Source of the DNA: Heterohyrax brucei
Lineage: Eukaryota; Chordata; Mammalia; Hyracoidea; Procaviidae
Assembly: GCA_028571685.1 (NCBI GenBank)
Contig: CM053162.1
Location: 5,956,001-6,020,000 of the forward strand
DNA: 64,000 nt
Direction: 5' to 3'
Both the position numbers and the translations under genes were made by a program. Below are positions 25,321 to 37,422 of this stretch, piece after piece; the stretch's first letter is position 1; each line of letters begins with the position of its first letter. The notes beneath the pieces were generated by a model. That model was not told the origin of the DNA, searched no databases, and was given only the letters and a program-made list of their open reading frames with translations.

Positions 25321-26119
25321 TTTAATTTTTTAGTCATCCTTTAATATGGGCTGCTGGAGAGAATTGGTTTCCAGGTTTCAGGAAATGTTTATGGGCCAAT
25401 ACAGGCCTTCTCATCCAAATCTTGCCCTCTCAGACTCCTGGGATGTTCTGATTAAAGAATAGGGTACTTTCTGTGGTGGATGGACATACCAAATATTGGG
25501 GTTCAGTTTTGCCCACATAGTATTCGGAGCTCTAGGCTCTCCCAATAAGAGTCAGGCTCTTGCTGCTGACTTGGCCAGCCATTCCTATACCAAGAATGAA
25601 ACATTATTTTCTGTCAGTTCAGGGGAACTCAAGGTGATTCTCTAAGGAGTCTCATTATTTACTAAATGAATGGTTTCTGAAAATCTTTCTTCTGTTTCCT
25701 CCTTTCTTCTTATGCACTTACCACCCCCTTAATCAGTTAGCTGTACTTTTCTCTAAGTGACTTGTTATTCAACTTGTATAACTAGGCTAAATGTTAAGGG
25801 ACACTGGTTCCTTTCATTTACTGCTCAATGCTTTATAGTGGATAAGAAAATTGATGCAAGATCTCCTCAACTGTGGTCTGCTTAAGATGCACCACTCTGC
25901 ACCACTGCCAGAGTCACACACAAACAACTATGTGCCACATAAAGAAGGCTAGCATTTTGTGATGAGAAAGAAGAGGGGGGCAAGACATAGCTTGGCCTTC
26001 ATTACCATAAGGGACAGAAGAATAACAGGGAAGAAACGACCTCTTTAGGATACAGCAGTTGCTTGTAATCTGAATCATTTATAGTTTCTATCAAAAAAAA
26101 AAAGCAAAATTTTCCTCTT
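25321..26119. other. Unclassified sequence
   Basis: No gene or repeat recognised. Confidence 0.35.
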
Positions 26120-26145
26120 CCGACTCGACGGCACTTGGCGTGGCT
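26120..26145 (+). mobile_element. Very short AfroSINE 3' tail insertion
   Basis: ccgactcgacggcact followed by tggcgtggc. It lies 26 bp before another insertion of the same kind and orientation. No clear TSD. Confidence 0.75.
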
Positions 26146-26171
26146 TTCTGAAGTACCTATATCAGAACTGA

Positions 26172-26197
26172 CGACTCGACGGCACTTGGCTTGGCAC
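26172..26197 (+). mobile_element. 26-bp AfroSINE 3' tail insertion with TSD
   Basis: cgactcgacggcacttggc followed by ttggcac. The flanks atcagaactga (26161-26171) and attagaactga (26198-26208) match at 10 of 11 bases. That is direct evidence that the fragment arrived by target-primed insertion. Confidence 0.85.
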
Positions 26198-26208
26198 ATT
26201 AGAACTGA

Positions 26209-26495
26209 ACTGGTTTGATTCCAGTTTGTCTCATGAATTGCAGACAACCTCACCAACAAATGTAAACTTGTATCAAAGAATTTTTTTTACTAATCACAAT
26301 AACAGAAGACCCCAACCCCAGCCCAGCAGAAAGAAATCATCTATTTTACCTAGAGAAGCATTAGACTGGAAGTTCTTTGGTGGAATAAATTCAAAGTGTG
26401 GCATTTATTAGTCTTTATGTGACTTTAATGTCTGAGAGACATCAACTGCTTTCAGAAGAACAGCTAATTAAGCACTCACCTCCCAAACAAATCTA
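26209..26495. other. Unclassified sequence
   Basis: No gene or repeat recognised. Confidence 0.3.
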
Positions 26496-26695
26496 GTTGC
26501 CATGGAGTCATGTCTAACTCACACCAATCCCCTATGTGCCAGAGTAGAACTGTGCTCTACATAGTTTTCAGTGACTGTAGTTTTACAGCCAAATTACCAG
26601 GCCTTTCTTTTAAGGTACCTTTGAGTGGACTTGAATCTCCAAGCCATTTTGGTCAGCAGCCAAGTGTGCTAACCATCTCTATCAGCCAGGAACCT
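26496..26695 (-). mobile_element. AfroSINE, long type
   Basis: On the minus strand it has the tRNA-like head (gttagcacacttggctgc), the middle block (aagaaaggcctggtaatt), then gcacagttctactctggc and a worn 3' core. About 200 bp. Confidence 0.8.
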
Positions 26696-26832
26696 CTCAT
26701 AGATGTTTCTAAAACAATTTCAATTTTATACATTAGGGACTCCGACACTTAAGTTTTGCTTGGGATGGCACAGGAATGTTGTATTAAAAATAAAAATAGG
26801 AGCTAACTAATTCCTGATATCTATCCTGGTTT

Positions 26833-26984
26833 AGACCCTGGTGCAAAGAAGATAAGATTCTGACTGCTAATCAAAGGTTTGGCGGTTGCAATTCACCAGC
26901 CATTCTTTGGAAACACTATGAGGCAGTTCTACTCTATCCTACAGCATCACTCTGAATCAGAACTGGCTCAAAGACAACAGGTTT
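26833..26984 (+). mobile_element. AfroSINE, short type
   Basis: accctggtgcaaagaag, gcagttctactctatcc and a worn 3' core ctggctcaaagacaacagg in order. The middle block is missing. Confidence 0.8.
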
Positions 26985-27371
26985 ACCGTGGTGTATATAT
27001 TGCTAGGCCGTGTTTAAATGAACAGTAATTAAAAGTTCCTCAGGATTATGTGTTTTCTCTGTTCACTTCCCCCACTCTAAAGAATTATGCATTGCAGTTC
27101 ACTTGACTCTTTTTTAACAAAATCTTTCCAACAAGAAAAAAAAGAGAAGAGAAAACCAGACAGGTTTATGGACTTTCAGCCCTTACAGGTGTCACTATAT
27201 ACAGGGAAAAAAAAATAGGGGGACTCACTGCCATAAACTTAGCTCCCAAAGAAAGTACCTTTGTCCATTTCAGGATAGGATTACTCTAACTCATTGTTTC
27301 ACTGTTCTTGCAATCCCAGCCCACTGCCTTTGAATTCATCTAACAGAAAGTAAGAATTGAGCATCTTAGCT
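26985..27371. other. Unclassified sequence
   Basis: No gene or repeat recognised. Confidence 0.3.
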
Positions 27372-27447
27372 TTTCTTTTTTTTTTTTTAATTTTCATTTG
27401 TTTATTTGATATGACTGAGTGAAAATGTACATTCCCGTATAAATTTG
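27372..27447 (-). mobile_element. Very short L1 3' end
   Basis: A T-rich run is followed by atgactgagtgaaaatgtac and attcccgtataaatttg, the final bases of the L1 3' UTR also seen at 14190 and 43640. Only about 75 bp were copied. Confidence 0.75.
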
Positions 27448-27887
27448 TCTCAGGAAAAGAAGTTTTCAATCTAGAGGTTCAATACAACCTTATTCATTTA
27501 AATATTGAAGATGTTTCTAGAAATAACAGTATATCTTAATGTAATTTTCAAATTAAAAAATTCATATTTCTGTAAATTGCTGCTTGCCACAAAATTTCAT
27601 CCAAACATCAATATGATTAAACACTTGCAGTGAAACAATTTATGAAAAAATAAAAAACACATCAGGGCCCACACTACAGGACGTCTGTGATATAAGGAAT
27701 ATCCTCACAACACACCTACAGCCCACTCTGTCACATCTCTTCCATAAGTTGATGACTCATCTCTATAATTAATCAGTCCTCACAGAGATGTCATATGGAC
27801 ATCTTGATAAGGATATTATTTCTTGTATTTGTCAGTACTAGGAAATCTAAAATTAGGGGAAGAAGAGTGCATTATTCACCTATCTAA
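27448..27887. other. Unclassified AT-rich sequence
   Basis: No gene or repeat recognised. Confidence 0.3.
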
Positions 27888-28711
27888 TCATTCATTCATT
27901 TATTCAGCAAGGCCTTTGTGGGCATGATGTTTATGTCAGCACTGCCCTACGCACTGGGGCATGTGGCACACAGACATGGTCCTGCTTCTCCTAGAACTTA
28001 TATGCTAGGCAAAGGGGAGAGACAGCAAATGCAAGGGGAAAAGTGAACCAGTTTGTTCAAAGCCATAACCACTATGAAGACAATACAGAGAAAGGTAAGC
28101 ACTGAGCGGAGTGGTAGGAATGCTATGTTTGAGCAGAGATCTAAGTCTTGAGTAGAACAAGCCAAGTGCAGATATGGAGGGGTGTTCTCTGGGCAGAGAG
28201 AAGACCATTGCAAATGTGATAAAGGTGGCAAGGATATGGTGTAGCCCAGCAACACAGAGGCCAGTGTTGCTGGACCCAGTACAGGACTACTAGAGGTAAG
28301 GTCAGAGAGGAAGGGAAGGATCAGCTCATTTGGATCCTCAAATCTTGGCAAAGAGATTGGACTTTCCGTGTGAAAGTTTTGACTGAAGGATTTTAGACAG
28401 AAGATTAATACAGTCTGATTCACATTTTCAATACATGTCTTTAATTTGCTGGGGAGAGTACACTATAAAGGAAAGATCAAGAATGACGAGGTCAGTTAGG
28501 AAGCTTTTGTAGCTATTGTTGCTTTTCATGACAGTATTTTCAACCAAACACTGCAAGACGAATATGGAAGTATAGATTGTGGATATATTCTTAAGGTACA
28601 CTCCGCAGGACTTGTTGGTACCTTAGAAACAAGGGATAGCAAGGGCTGGGGGACAGTGAAAGACGAATGAGGTTTGATTTCTGTATTTGTGGTCTGAGCA
28701 ACTAGATAAAA
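27888..28711 (+). repeat. Ancient pan-mammalian repeat, long copy
   Basis: attcattcatttattc, cgcactggggcatgtgg, tggtcctgcttctcctag and, further on, gactgaaggattttag then tggtctgagcaactag come in the order of an ancient mammalian repeat that I know from other mammals but cannot name. It is cut at 28712 by an AfroSINE-like element. The 141-codon minus frame at 27998-28423 lies inside it and is not a gene. Confidence 0.5.
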
Positions 28712-28940
28712 GGTTGTTGTTGTTAGTGACCATCAAGTCGGCCCACAACTGATGGTAACTCCATGTATAGCAGCAAAATTCTCCCAGAACTCTGCCAACC
28801 CCATGATCAACTATAGATCAGCTCCACAGAATATTCAGTGGCTAATATCCAGAAGAAGATTACCAGGTCTGTTTTCCTAGTCCTCTCAATCTGGGAGCTC
28901 TAGTAAAACCTGTTCAGCATCATGACAACACACAAGACTT
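28712..28940 (-). mobile_element. AfroSINE-related or RTE-related repeat
   Basis: It starts with gttgttgttgttagtgacc and then catcaagtcgg, the antisense 3' end shared by AfroSINE and RTE. Further in, agattaccaggtctg resembles the long AfroSINE middle block, but the rest, with acctgttcagcatcatg, is not ordinary AfroSINE. Confidence 0.5.
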
Positions 28941-29077
28941 TACTGTCAGATAAGTGATGGCTATGAATGAAATATTTATCTTAGGTGAGTAGGCTTGATC
29001 AACAACAGAGAATAACTGGCATATATTTATAATAGCCAGATGAAAACATCCTTTAAATACATAATAAATATCATAAT

Positions 29078-30061
29078 TTTTTTACAATAACATTTTATTA
29101 TGTTTTTGGTAAAACTTTGCACAGCAAACTAGGTTCCCAATTTGATGATTTTCAAATAAGCTGTTTAGTGACACTAGTTATTTTTCCGTGATGTTAACAT
29201 TTTCTTTAATTGTGTTCTCATTGTTTCATTTCCAATATTGTAGCTTCCCTGCCCCACCTTCTCATTTTGGTTTTAGGCTAAATGTTCACCTTTTAGTTCA
29301 TAGAGATTTTTTTTTTTAATCAGAGCACTGTACTTACAGTTAATATCCTTTATTTTACATGCTACTCTGCTAGTTCATTAAAATGTGATCTCGGGACAGT
29401 TTTGCTTGAAGGTTTAAAGCATCTCTCAAAGCAATAGTCCAGGGAGTCCTCTGACCTCAACTGGTCCAGTTAGTCAAGACTTTTTTCAAGAGCCTGAGTT
29501 TTATTCTACATCTTTCTCCCATTCTATCTAAGTACATCTATTGTGACACTGGTCAGAATGGTCAGTAGCGATAGCTAGGTACCAGCTTAGCCTTCTGTTC
29601 TCAGGGTAGTTGAGGTTGTGGCTTGTGTAGACTGTCAGCCTTGTAGACTTACTCTTCTCTGAGATTTTGGTTACTGGCTAACTCTTTTGCTCCTGACTAG
29701 TAGAGATCAGTAGTTGCACCCTACATGTCCGCTTACAAATTTTTAAGACCCGAAGCCCTATTCACCTCACTATAATGCACACTATGAGTGTTGTAAACTA
29801 TATTATGCCAATTGAATGAGTTATCCCAAGAGACTATTGTCCTAAGCTTTCAACTCCAGAAAACCAAGGAACCCAGCTGGTTTTTGTATGTTGATCTTGC
29901 ACCCTGCAACACTGTTGAATCCTTCTGTTGGTTCCAGAGGTTTATTGTGGAGTCTTTAGGGTCTGCGTCTAGGTCAGGTCATATGTGACTAGAGATAGTT
30001 TTACTTCTTTCTTTTCCATTTGGATATATTTTATTTTTATTTATTTTATTTTTTTATTTAT
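29078..30061 (-). mobile_element. L1-B, left part (3' UTR and piece of ORF2), minus strand
   Basis: From 29078 to 29830 this is an L1 3' UTR on the minus strand, including the block ttaagacccgaagcc and ttatgccaattga seen on the plus strand. From about 29860 to 30061 it is ORF2 RT sequence, marked on the plus strand by gtttttgtatgttgatc and atatgtgactagagatag. About 2 kb of ORF2 between the two is missing, so there was an internal deletion. ORF2 resumes at 32931 where this part stops. Confidence 0.8.
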
Positions 30062-32930
30062 TGGAGGTGAGGCTGAGATGGCAGGGTAGATAGATCTTCC
30101 TATGATCCCTCTAACAACAAATCCTCCCCAAACAAACGGTTTGATTATATATGAGATTCCAGGAGACCTGAACATCAAAGGAAAGTTACGAAATTAGAGT
30201 AAGCATCAGGCAAGGGACAGTAGGTCCAGAAGTACCTGAGACTGAACAGCATGGTTGGATTGGTGGCTTATGGAGGGCATCTTCCTCAGCAGAAAAGTTG
30301 GAGGTGTGGAAGGCCTACTCACAACACCAAAATCAGTGAAAGACAGCATTCAAACATCAAAAGCTAAGTGGATTGCATTTAATCAGTCACATAAAGATCT
30401 AAATCTTTCCTTCAGGATAAAATTTTTCCCTTTTCCACGGCTTCCCCCTAGCCTTCTCTGCACTGTGCCTGGCTCAAGAATCGGACACCATTAACTGCAC
30501 CAGTAGTAGGACTCTGTATGAGTGCCCTAAGCCATTCTCCTAGACTCAGACAGGGAGCAATTTAACAAAAAGTGGGAGGAGTGAAATAAATAAATAAAAT
30601 AATCCACTGGCTCCCCTAAGCCAGACTCAGGGTAGAAACAGTTCCTTTTCCTAGGCTCAGCTGTAATGCCTTCCTCACCGACATGCACTGATAGCTGTCA
30701 TCCCGCTGTATTTCTCAACATGCGCAGTCAGATACCTAAGCCTATACCAAATACCCTTGCTTATCTAGGACTGTAGGGAAGAGCCTGCATACTTTGTGAC
30801 TGACTACCTGGGCACCAGAGCTGAATTCTACAAAAAAAGTCAATGGATGCCTCGGCCCACCAGCTGAGAAACAGCTCTAACCAGCTGGTGACAGGAGGTT
30901 AGAGCATCCAAGACACCAATAATCAAACTAGCACATACAAGCAGTCTGTGTGGGCATTTCAAAATAAAACAAGAAGCCAAAGCACAGTAAATAAACATAA
31001 AATAAATAAGTACAACTTACTGATGGCTCGGAGGCAACAATTAACATCAAATCATTTAAAGAGGCACACCACCATGGCTTCAGAAACCTCTCAAAACAAA
31101 GAATCAAGAAATTTTCCAAATGAAGAGAACTCCTAAAATTATCAGCAACAGAACAAAAAAGACTAACATTTAGAACACTTGAAGAGATCAGGAAAGGTAA
31201 CAAGGAAACAAACAGCAAAACACAATGACAAACTGAGTAGGCTGCAGGAAAGCATAGAAAAAAAGCATTCAGAAATTCAGAGGATGGATAATAAAATTAC
31301 AGAATTAGACAACTCTACAGAAAGCCAAAGAGCAGAATTGAGGCATCAGAAGCCAGAATTAGTAATACTGGAGACAAAACAGTCGACACCAACAGATTTG
31401 AAGAAAAGTGAGATAAAAGAATTAAAAAAAAATCAAGAAACACTAAGAATTATGTGAAACTCTATCAGAGGAATAATCCACAAATGATTGGAGTACCAGA
31501 ACATGGGAAAATAATAGAATATACAGAGAGAACTGCTGAAGATTCATTGATAGAAAATTCCCCTGGTATCGTGAGAGATGAGAAAATATCTACGCACAAC
31601 ACTCACTGAATTTTAGACAAGGTAGATTCCAAAAGAAAGACACTAATGCAAACTTCCCAAAGCTAAAGATAAGGATACAATTTTAAAACCGGGAGGGATA
31701 AATGAAAAACAGTCTACAAACAACAGTCCGTAAGACTAAGCTTGAACTACTGAGCAGAAACCATGCAGATAAGAAGGCATTGGGATGACACATAGAACAC
31801 CTTAAAGAAAAAAAAAAAAAAATCCAGCCAAGAATTATACAACCAGCAAAACTATTTTTCAAATATGATTGCAAAATTAAGACATTTCCAAATAAACAGA
31901 AGTTTATAGAATTTTCAAAACCCAAACCAAAACTACAAGAAATAACAATGGGAGTCCTTCCATTAGAAAATCAATAAGATCAGGTAGAACATAAGACAGA
32001 GTAACATATCAACCAGATAAGGAACCCACCAAAAAAAAAAAAATTAAGACAAAACACTGAAAAAAGGAAACAGATGTCATTAGTAAAAGGTGACATTATA
32101 AAAAAAAGAGGGAATAAAAAATGTAGTCATGGATCTTTCATATGGAGAGGAAGATAACACAAAGAAATTAAAGATAGGTTTAAATTTAGAAAAATATGAG
32201 TAATTATTAAGGTAACCACGAAGTTAACTAACAAAGCTGCACATCCAAAAAAAAAGTCTCAGCAAATAAAAAAACTGACAATAATAAAAAGGATGGAAAG
32301 AAATGACACAAAGAAAAAAGACCAAGCACAGAAAATTAAGCGGAACAAAGAAACTGTCACCAAAAAGACATAAAAGTGACAGCAGTAAATTTACCAATAG
32401 TTATGCTGAATGTAAATGTACCAACAAAAAGACTGTGAATAGCAGAATGGATGAGAAAACATGCTGCAACTCAAACAAACTATAACTGAAAGGCAGAAAA
32501 AAATCCTTTAAGTAAACAACATTCAAAAAACAGCAGGAGTAGAAATATTAATTTCTGAGAAAATAGACTTGAAAGTAAAATCCACCCCAATGGCTAGGGA
32601 AGGACACTATATAATGATTAAAGAGTCAATACAGCAGAAGGACATAACCATGTTAAGTATGCACCCAGTGACAGGGCTCCTAAATACTTAAAATGAACTC
32701 TAATAGCACTGAGAAGACAGACAGCTCTACAAGAACAATAGGAGATTTGAGCACACCACTTTTGGTGGAGGACAGAACATCAGGAAAGAAGCTCAATAAA
32801 GACAGGGAAGATCTGAATGCTACTGTCAACCAACTTTATCTCATAGACATATACAGAATACTCCATCCAACAGCAGCCAAGTATACCCTCTTCTCTAAAT
32901 GCAACATTCTCCTCAATAGACCACATGTAT
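30062..32930 (+). mobile_element. L1 5' fragment inserted antisense in L1-B
   Basis: The fragment starts at an L1 5' end (ggaggtgaggctgagatgg) and has a 5' UTR related to that of L1-C at 37925, an ORF1 relic and the beginning of ORF2. It stops in the endonuclease region right after atagaccacatg. It has no L1 3' UTR and no poly(A). ORF2 of L1-B continues on the minus strand on both sides. The A/T-rich left junction and tattttcattt on the right may hold a blurred target duplication. Confidence 0.75.
31070..31860 (+). pseudogene. L1 ORF1 relic
   Basis: The open piece at 31179-31457 reads as an ORF1p coiled coil rich in K, E, Q and N (QESIEKKHSEIQRMDNKITE). Worn C-terminal-domain sequence follows, including gagcagaaaccatgcag. 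Several stops interrupt it. Confidence 0.75.
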
Positions 32931-33870
32931 TTTCATTTCTTGCCTCACTGCCCTGGCAGGGCCTTCTAGTACACTATTGAATAAAGGTGGTAAAAATGGA
33001 CATCCTTGTCTCATTCCTGTTCTCAAATGTCAGACTCTCAGTATTTCTCCAATGAGTATGATGTTGGCTGCTGGTTTTGCATACATACCCTTAATTATGT
33101 TGAGAAACTTCCCTTCTGTTCCCCTTTCACTGAGGGCATTTTGTCAAACAACTTTTCTGCATCAGTTGATATGATCATATGTTTCTTTTCCTTAGTTTTA
33201 TTTCTCGATTATATTGATTTTTCTGTCTTTTAGTCCTGGTATGAATCCAACTTGACCATAGTGTACGATTTTTTGATATGCTGCGGAATTCTGTAGGCTA
33301 CAATTTTGTTGAGAATTTTTGTGTTTATGTTCATTAGGGATAATGGTCTATTTATTGTGTGATGTCTTCAGCTGATTTAGGTGCCAGGGTGATGCTGGCT
33401 ACAAAGAAAGAGTTAGACAGTATTCCTTTTTCCTGTTTTTTGGAGACCTTGTGTTAACTCTTCTTTGGTGGAATTCCCTAGCTTAGCTGCATGGTCATGG
33501 GCTTTGTTGTTGTTGATAGTTTTTGATGATATCCTCAATCTCTTCCTTTGTAATGACTTTGTTTAGATTTTCTACCTCTTTTTTTTTCAGTAAGCTAAGT
33601 TTTGAGTTTCTTAGAATTTGTCCATTTCATTTAGGTTTTCAAATTTGTTGGAATACAATTTTTGACAGCTATCTGTCATGATCCTCTTCATCTCAGTTGG
33701 ATCTGTTATAATGTTTCTAGTTTCATTTCTTCATTGGATTGTTTGCCTCTTCTAGGTTTTTTTTTTTTTTTAATCACTCTTGCCAGTGCTTTGTTTATTT
33801 TATTGATTATTTCAAAAACACAACCTCTGAATTCATTGATTCCTTCTATTTTTTCTATTTGAGCATCACT
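32931..33870 (-). mobile_element. L1-B, right part (ORF2), minus strand
   Basis: On the plus strand it starts tattttcatttcttgcc and includes ttgaataaaggtgg and tggacatccttgtctc, all antisense L1 ORF2 RT. It picks up where the left part at 30061 stops and ends as a 5' truncation near 33870. Many stops. Confidence 0.75.
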
Positions 33871-33922
33871 ATTATACATGTACACAGAACTTCTCATCAA
33901 AGAGTTGTTCCTGTAAGTAGAT

Positions 33923-34117
33923 GGTGTCCCTGGGTTGCACAAACAGCCAAGTGCTTCACTGTTAATGTAAATACTGTCAGTTCAAATCCAAAGACACCTC
34001 AGAAGAAAGGCCTGGTAATCTGCTTCTGAAAGTCATAGTTTTGAAAACTCTACGGAGTACAGCTCTAACTCTACACAAATGGGGTCACCATAAGTGGGAA
34101 TCAACTTGAAGGTAACT
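33923..34117 (+). mobile_element. AfroSINE, long type
   Basis: Head (ggtgtccctgggttgc), middle block (cagaagaaaggcctgg) and 3' core (gtgggaatcaacttgaag) are all present. It is followed directly by a polypyrimidine tract. Confidence 0.85.
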
Positions 34118-34228
34118 CGCTTCTTCCCTCCCTCCCTCCCTCCCTCCTTCCCTCCCCCTTCCCTCCTTCGGTCCCTCCTTCCTTTCCTTCCTTCCTTTGA
34201 TTTTTTTCTTTCCTTCTTTCCTTCGTCC

Positions 34229-34277
<49 letters not shown>

Positions 34278-34283
34278 TTCTTT
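34118..34283. repeat. Polypyrimidine simple repeat (CCT/CTTT/CT)
   Basis: About 165 bp of almost pure C/T on the plus strand, moving from (ccct) to (cttt) to (ct) repeats. It begins where an AfroSINE ends and may have expanded from its tail. It creates an artefact Arg/Glu/Lys-rich frame on the minus strand. Confidence 0.9.
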
Positions 34284-36265
34284 TTATATGTCTAGATCTC
34301 TGTGGACAACAGGTTAGGGCAAGATGTGAATTTAGATAAGATGATCTAATGTCTGAATGAAGACAGGGGACAAGAGAAGCCACAGGATCAAGTCCTGTGA
34401 TCCACAGGATCAACATCCAAGATGGTATAAGGAAGAAAGAGTCCACAAATGAAACCAAGGAGTGCCTAATGAAGTATGAGAAAAAATTAGGGTTGTGAGA
34501 TTTATGAAACATAAAATAAGGGGCAGTGAGAACATATAACAGACATTGTATCATCATGGATGACTGCCTAGTAAGCTCCCTTTAACTCACATTGATGCAA
34601 AGTGTTAGAAATCCTTGAGAAAAGCTAGTTTTATGTTACATGCAATTGGTTCCAACTGGGAAACAAACAGAAGACTGCAGGTAGGGGATAGTCTGCATTG
34701 CTAATGCCTGTTCATCTTTCCTTTTACCAGAGACGAGTTGTATGACAGCAGGTCTCTATTCTAGCCACAGAAACTAGTTGAGCAAATGGCAAATAAATAT
34801 TTGTTGAGTAATAAATGTATAAATTTAGGAATCTTAATCTTTTACAATTTTTTTTAACATGTGTAAAATTTCTAGGTTGAAAGGGGAACTCAGAAAGTCC
34901 CTCTGTTCATTCTTGAAACTTCTCAAAGCTCTAAACTAAAACAGCTCAGGTACATGATCTCTAATGCAGTTGTAAATATCTATAGATAAGCTGTCACGAT
35001 CACCAATGGAAAGCAAGCTCTGCTACTCATCAGAACTGTACCTTGCTCACTACAGTGAAGCAGTGAAGAATAACCAAAAACATGAGAGGCACCAAGGACA
35101 CATTTGGAAGGAATGCCATTGATGTCTAAGATTTACCCATCATATCCCACTAGGCTCTGGGCTTTTAACATTTGAAACAAAGGCAGCTCTGCCTGATTTT
35201 ATTTGAACTTTCTGCAGCCAGCATACACAGGTAGGCTGTGACCACAAACAGATGGGACAACGGGGAAAGGGAAAGCTATGCAAATGCCATGTGGCAGGAA
35301 CAGTGGCCAACCTGGATACCTTCTCATGGTCACTTTTGTTTACTAATCTTCTGCTCTTGGCAGCTCCTTCAGTGTGGTCACATTGCTTCTCCACATGGAG
35401 CTGCTTAATTGCTGCCAGCGGATACTTTGACCCTGTTTATCCAGATGGCTCAAATCTCTCTAGCACTGATGGTCCTGCCACTTTCCCAGATGAAGCCCAG
35501 TTGCCTCATTACTTCTGAAAAACCCCACTCCCTACACCCCTCTGCCCTTAGAGGAAGTCCTCAATGACTATCACCTTTGAAAAGCTAAGTTGAACTATTA
35601 AATAAAAGGCAAAGGGAAAACAAGGTGGGGAGAGAAGGATTCATGTTTGGTATCACTCCCCTACCCCCTTTCATTTCTGGAATATGAATGTGTTTATTTA
35701 TAACTCAACATTCAAACTAATTATTAGCTGAAGGTTTTCAAGTAAAAATGTAGGTCAAGCAATACAACATCTGATAATGGCAACTGTTTCAGCTTCAGGG
35801 AATATAAGTAATTGAAACTCACAATTTCACTGACTTATTATAGATTAACATTCACCCTGTTAGCCACTGGAGCACAGGCGCCCAGACCACCCTCAAATTT
35901 ACTCTAGCTTCTAGATGTCCTTGTGTAGCTGGGCTGGGGGAGGTTAACAGGAACTCTGTGGGACTATACAGTAATTTCCAAGATAACTCTCTTCTCATTT
36001 CCATTCTAAGCATGTACATGTGCCATCTAAAATGTCACCTCTTCACAGATCAAAAAGAAATCTTTAGGTTAAGGTAGAAAACATGGGTAAAAAGGAAGTA
36101 AGCACCAAGCCAATGTCCACCAGCATGAAGCAATCAGCTCAGTATTCAGGGGCCAGGTCATCAAGTCTGTGTGATGAGAGAAAACTGCAGAGTCAGCCCA
36201 GTCATCCAAAGAAAACTATTTGCAACCCTCCAGTCTGGGGAAGTCAAATAATGACAAGGATAACT
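34284..36265. other. Unclassified sequence
   Basis: No gene or well-defined repeat. Frames at 35140-35518 show no family resemblance. Confidence 0.3.
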
Positions 36266-36303
36266 AGCTATGAGCTGGACTCAACTCAATGGCAATGGGT
36301 GGA
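36266..36303 (+). mobile_element. Short AfroSINE 3' fragment (worn)
   Basis: ctatgagctggactcaac followed by tcaatggcaatgggt matches the AfroSINE 3' core and tail. It is older than the cttggc-tailed fragments. Confidence 0.55.
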
Positions 36304-37312
36304 GCTATATGGTCAGGCTGCTGCAGTACCCCAAATTTTACACTGACTCTGAACACTTAGGATAAAAGCCTCACTGCTAAGTCTCTTCTTTCACCTCTTT
36401 GCATATTTTCCTCTTTCTATTCTTCTTTCTTAACACAGGTCTCCTCCTTTTTCCTTTCTCCTTGTTTCTCTACAGTTACTCCCCAATTTATGATGTATTC
36501 GAGTTATGACAAATATAACCATTGTTTTTTACATTTTACTGTTAGTAATGTTATTAATAGGTTGCACAATTTGCTTATATTATGGTCTGCAGATGTTCAA
36601 TTTTATGATTCACTTTTCAATCAAGTACTAGATTCATAAGGATACTGATTTTTAAAGAAGGCAATAATGAAAATAAAAAAATGAGGCATTCAACTTACTT
36701 CAGAACAAAATTAAGAAGGAGTCATCAGAATAGAAATCAGGGAATACCTGTACTTTCTAATGCCCCCTGCTTATTTTATTACTTTTCTTTATCCTTTTGA
36801 TTTCTCATATTTCTCTCTCAGTAGATTTTTTCCCTAATAGATTTTTAATAGCTCTCTTTTCTTCACTAATACAAATGGGTTTATAGTCTAACAGTAAGTA
36901 CTATTAATAGGCAGACACATTTATTTTAAACTTACAAGTATGCAATCCCTTTGGGAGCTTCCCATGTCTTCAGTCACAATTCATCCTCCTTAAATGGGAG
37001 GCAGCTTCAAGAAACTGCATTTTAGCCTGACCATTGCCTAGACCCCCTGATTCCAGATGATGCTCCTCAGCTTTGCTCAGTCGAGCCTTTGGCTAATTTT
37101 TTCTGTAAACTGGGGAGGGGACCAGAATCTGTCTGAGACTGGGAGTTAGCCAAAAAAAAGCCAACTGGAGATTTCTTACAGTGTGAGAAGGGCCTCAGGT
37201 AAACAGAACAAAGGTATTCATCCCCTTGACTGAGCAGTTGTTCTCTTCATCTGCCTTCCCATGAAATCAACTTTTCAAGAAGGAGAGAATACATACATAC
37301 TTACCCCAAAAA
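36304..37312. other. Unclassified AT-rich sequence
   Basis: No gene recognised. The block from about 36475 has ttatgatgtattcgagttat-like words that may be an old transposon, but I cannot name it. Confidence 0.3.
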
Positions 37313-37422
37313 GGTCACTGCCATGGAGTCAATTCCAACTCACAGCAAACCTATAGGACAGAAGAGAACTTCTCCATAGAGTTTCCAAGGAGCACCGGGC
37401 AGATCTGAACTGCTGACCTTTT
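37313..37422 (-). mobile_element. AfroSINE, short type, 5'-truncated
   Basis: On the minus strand the 3' core (gttggaattgactccatgg) is preceded by ctctgtcctatagg-type sequence and agttcagatctgcc. The head is missing. Confidence 0.8.

Noticed and set aside
28158..28176. acaagccaagtgcag as a SINE tail
   Set aside because: Explained by the ancient repeat, which has a similar word at this point.
27998..28423. 141-codon minus frame
   Set aside because: Antisense to an ancient repeat; no domain recognised.
33940..33975. A tRNA gene at AfroSINE heads
   Set aside because: The tRNA-like heads are SINE promoters without a full cloverleaf.
34033..34557. 174-codon minus frame with a long Arg/Glu/Lys run
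   Set aside because: The charged run is the translation of the CT-type simple repeat; the rest has no family resemblance.
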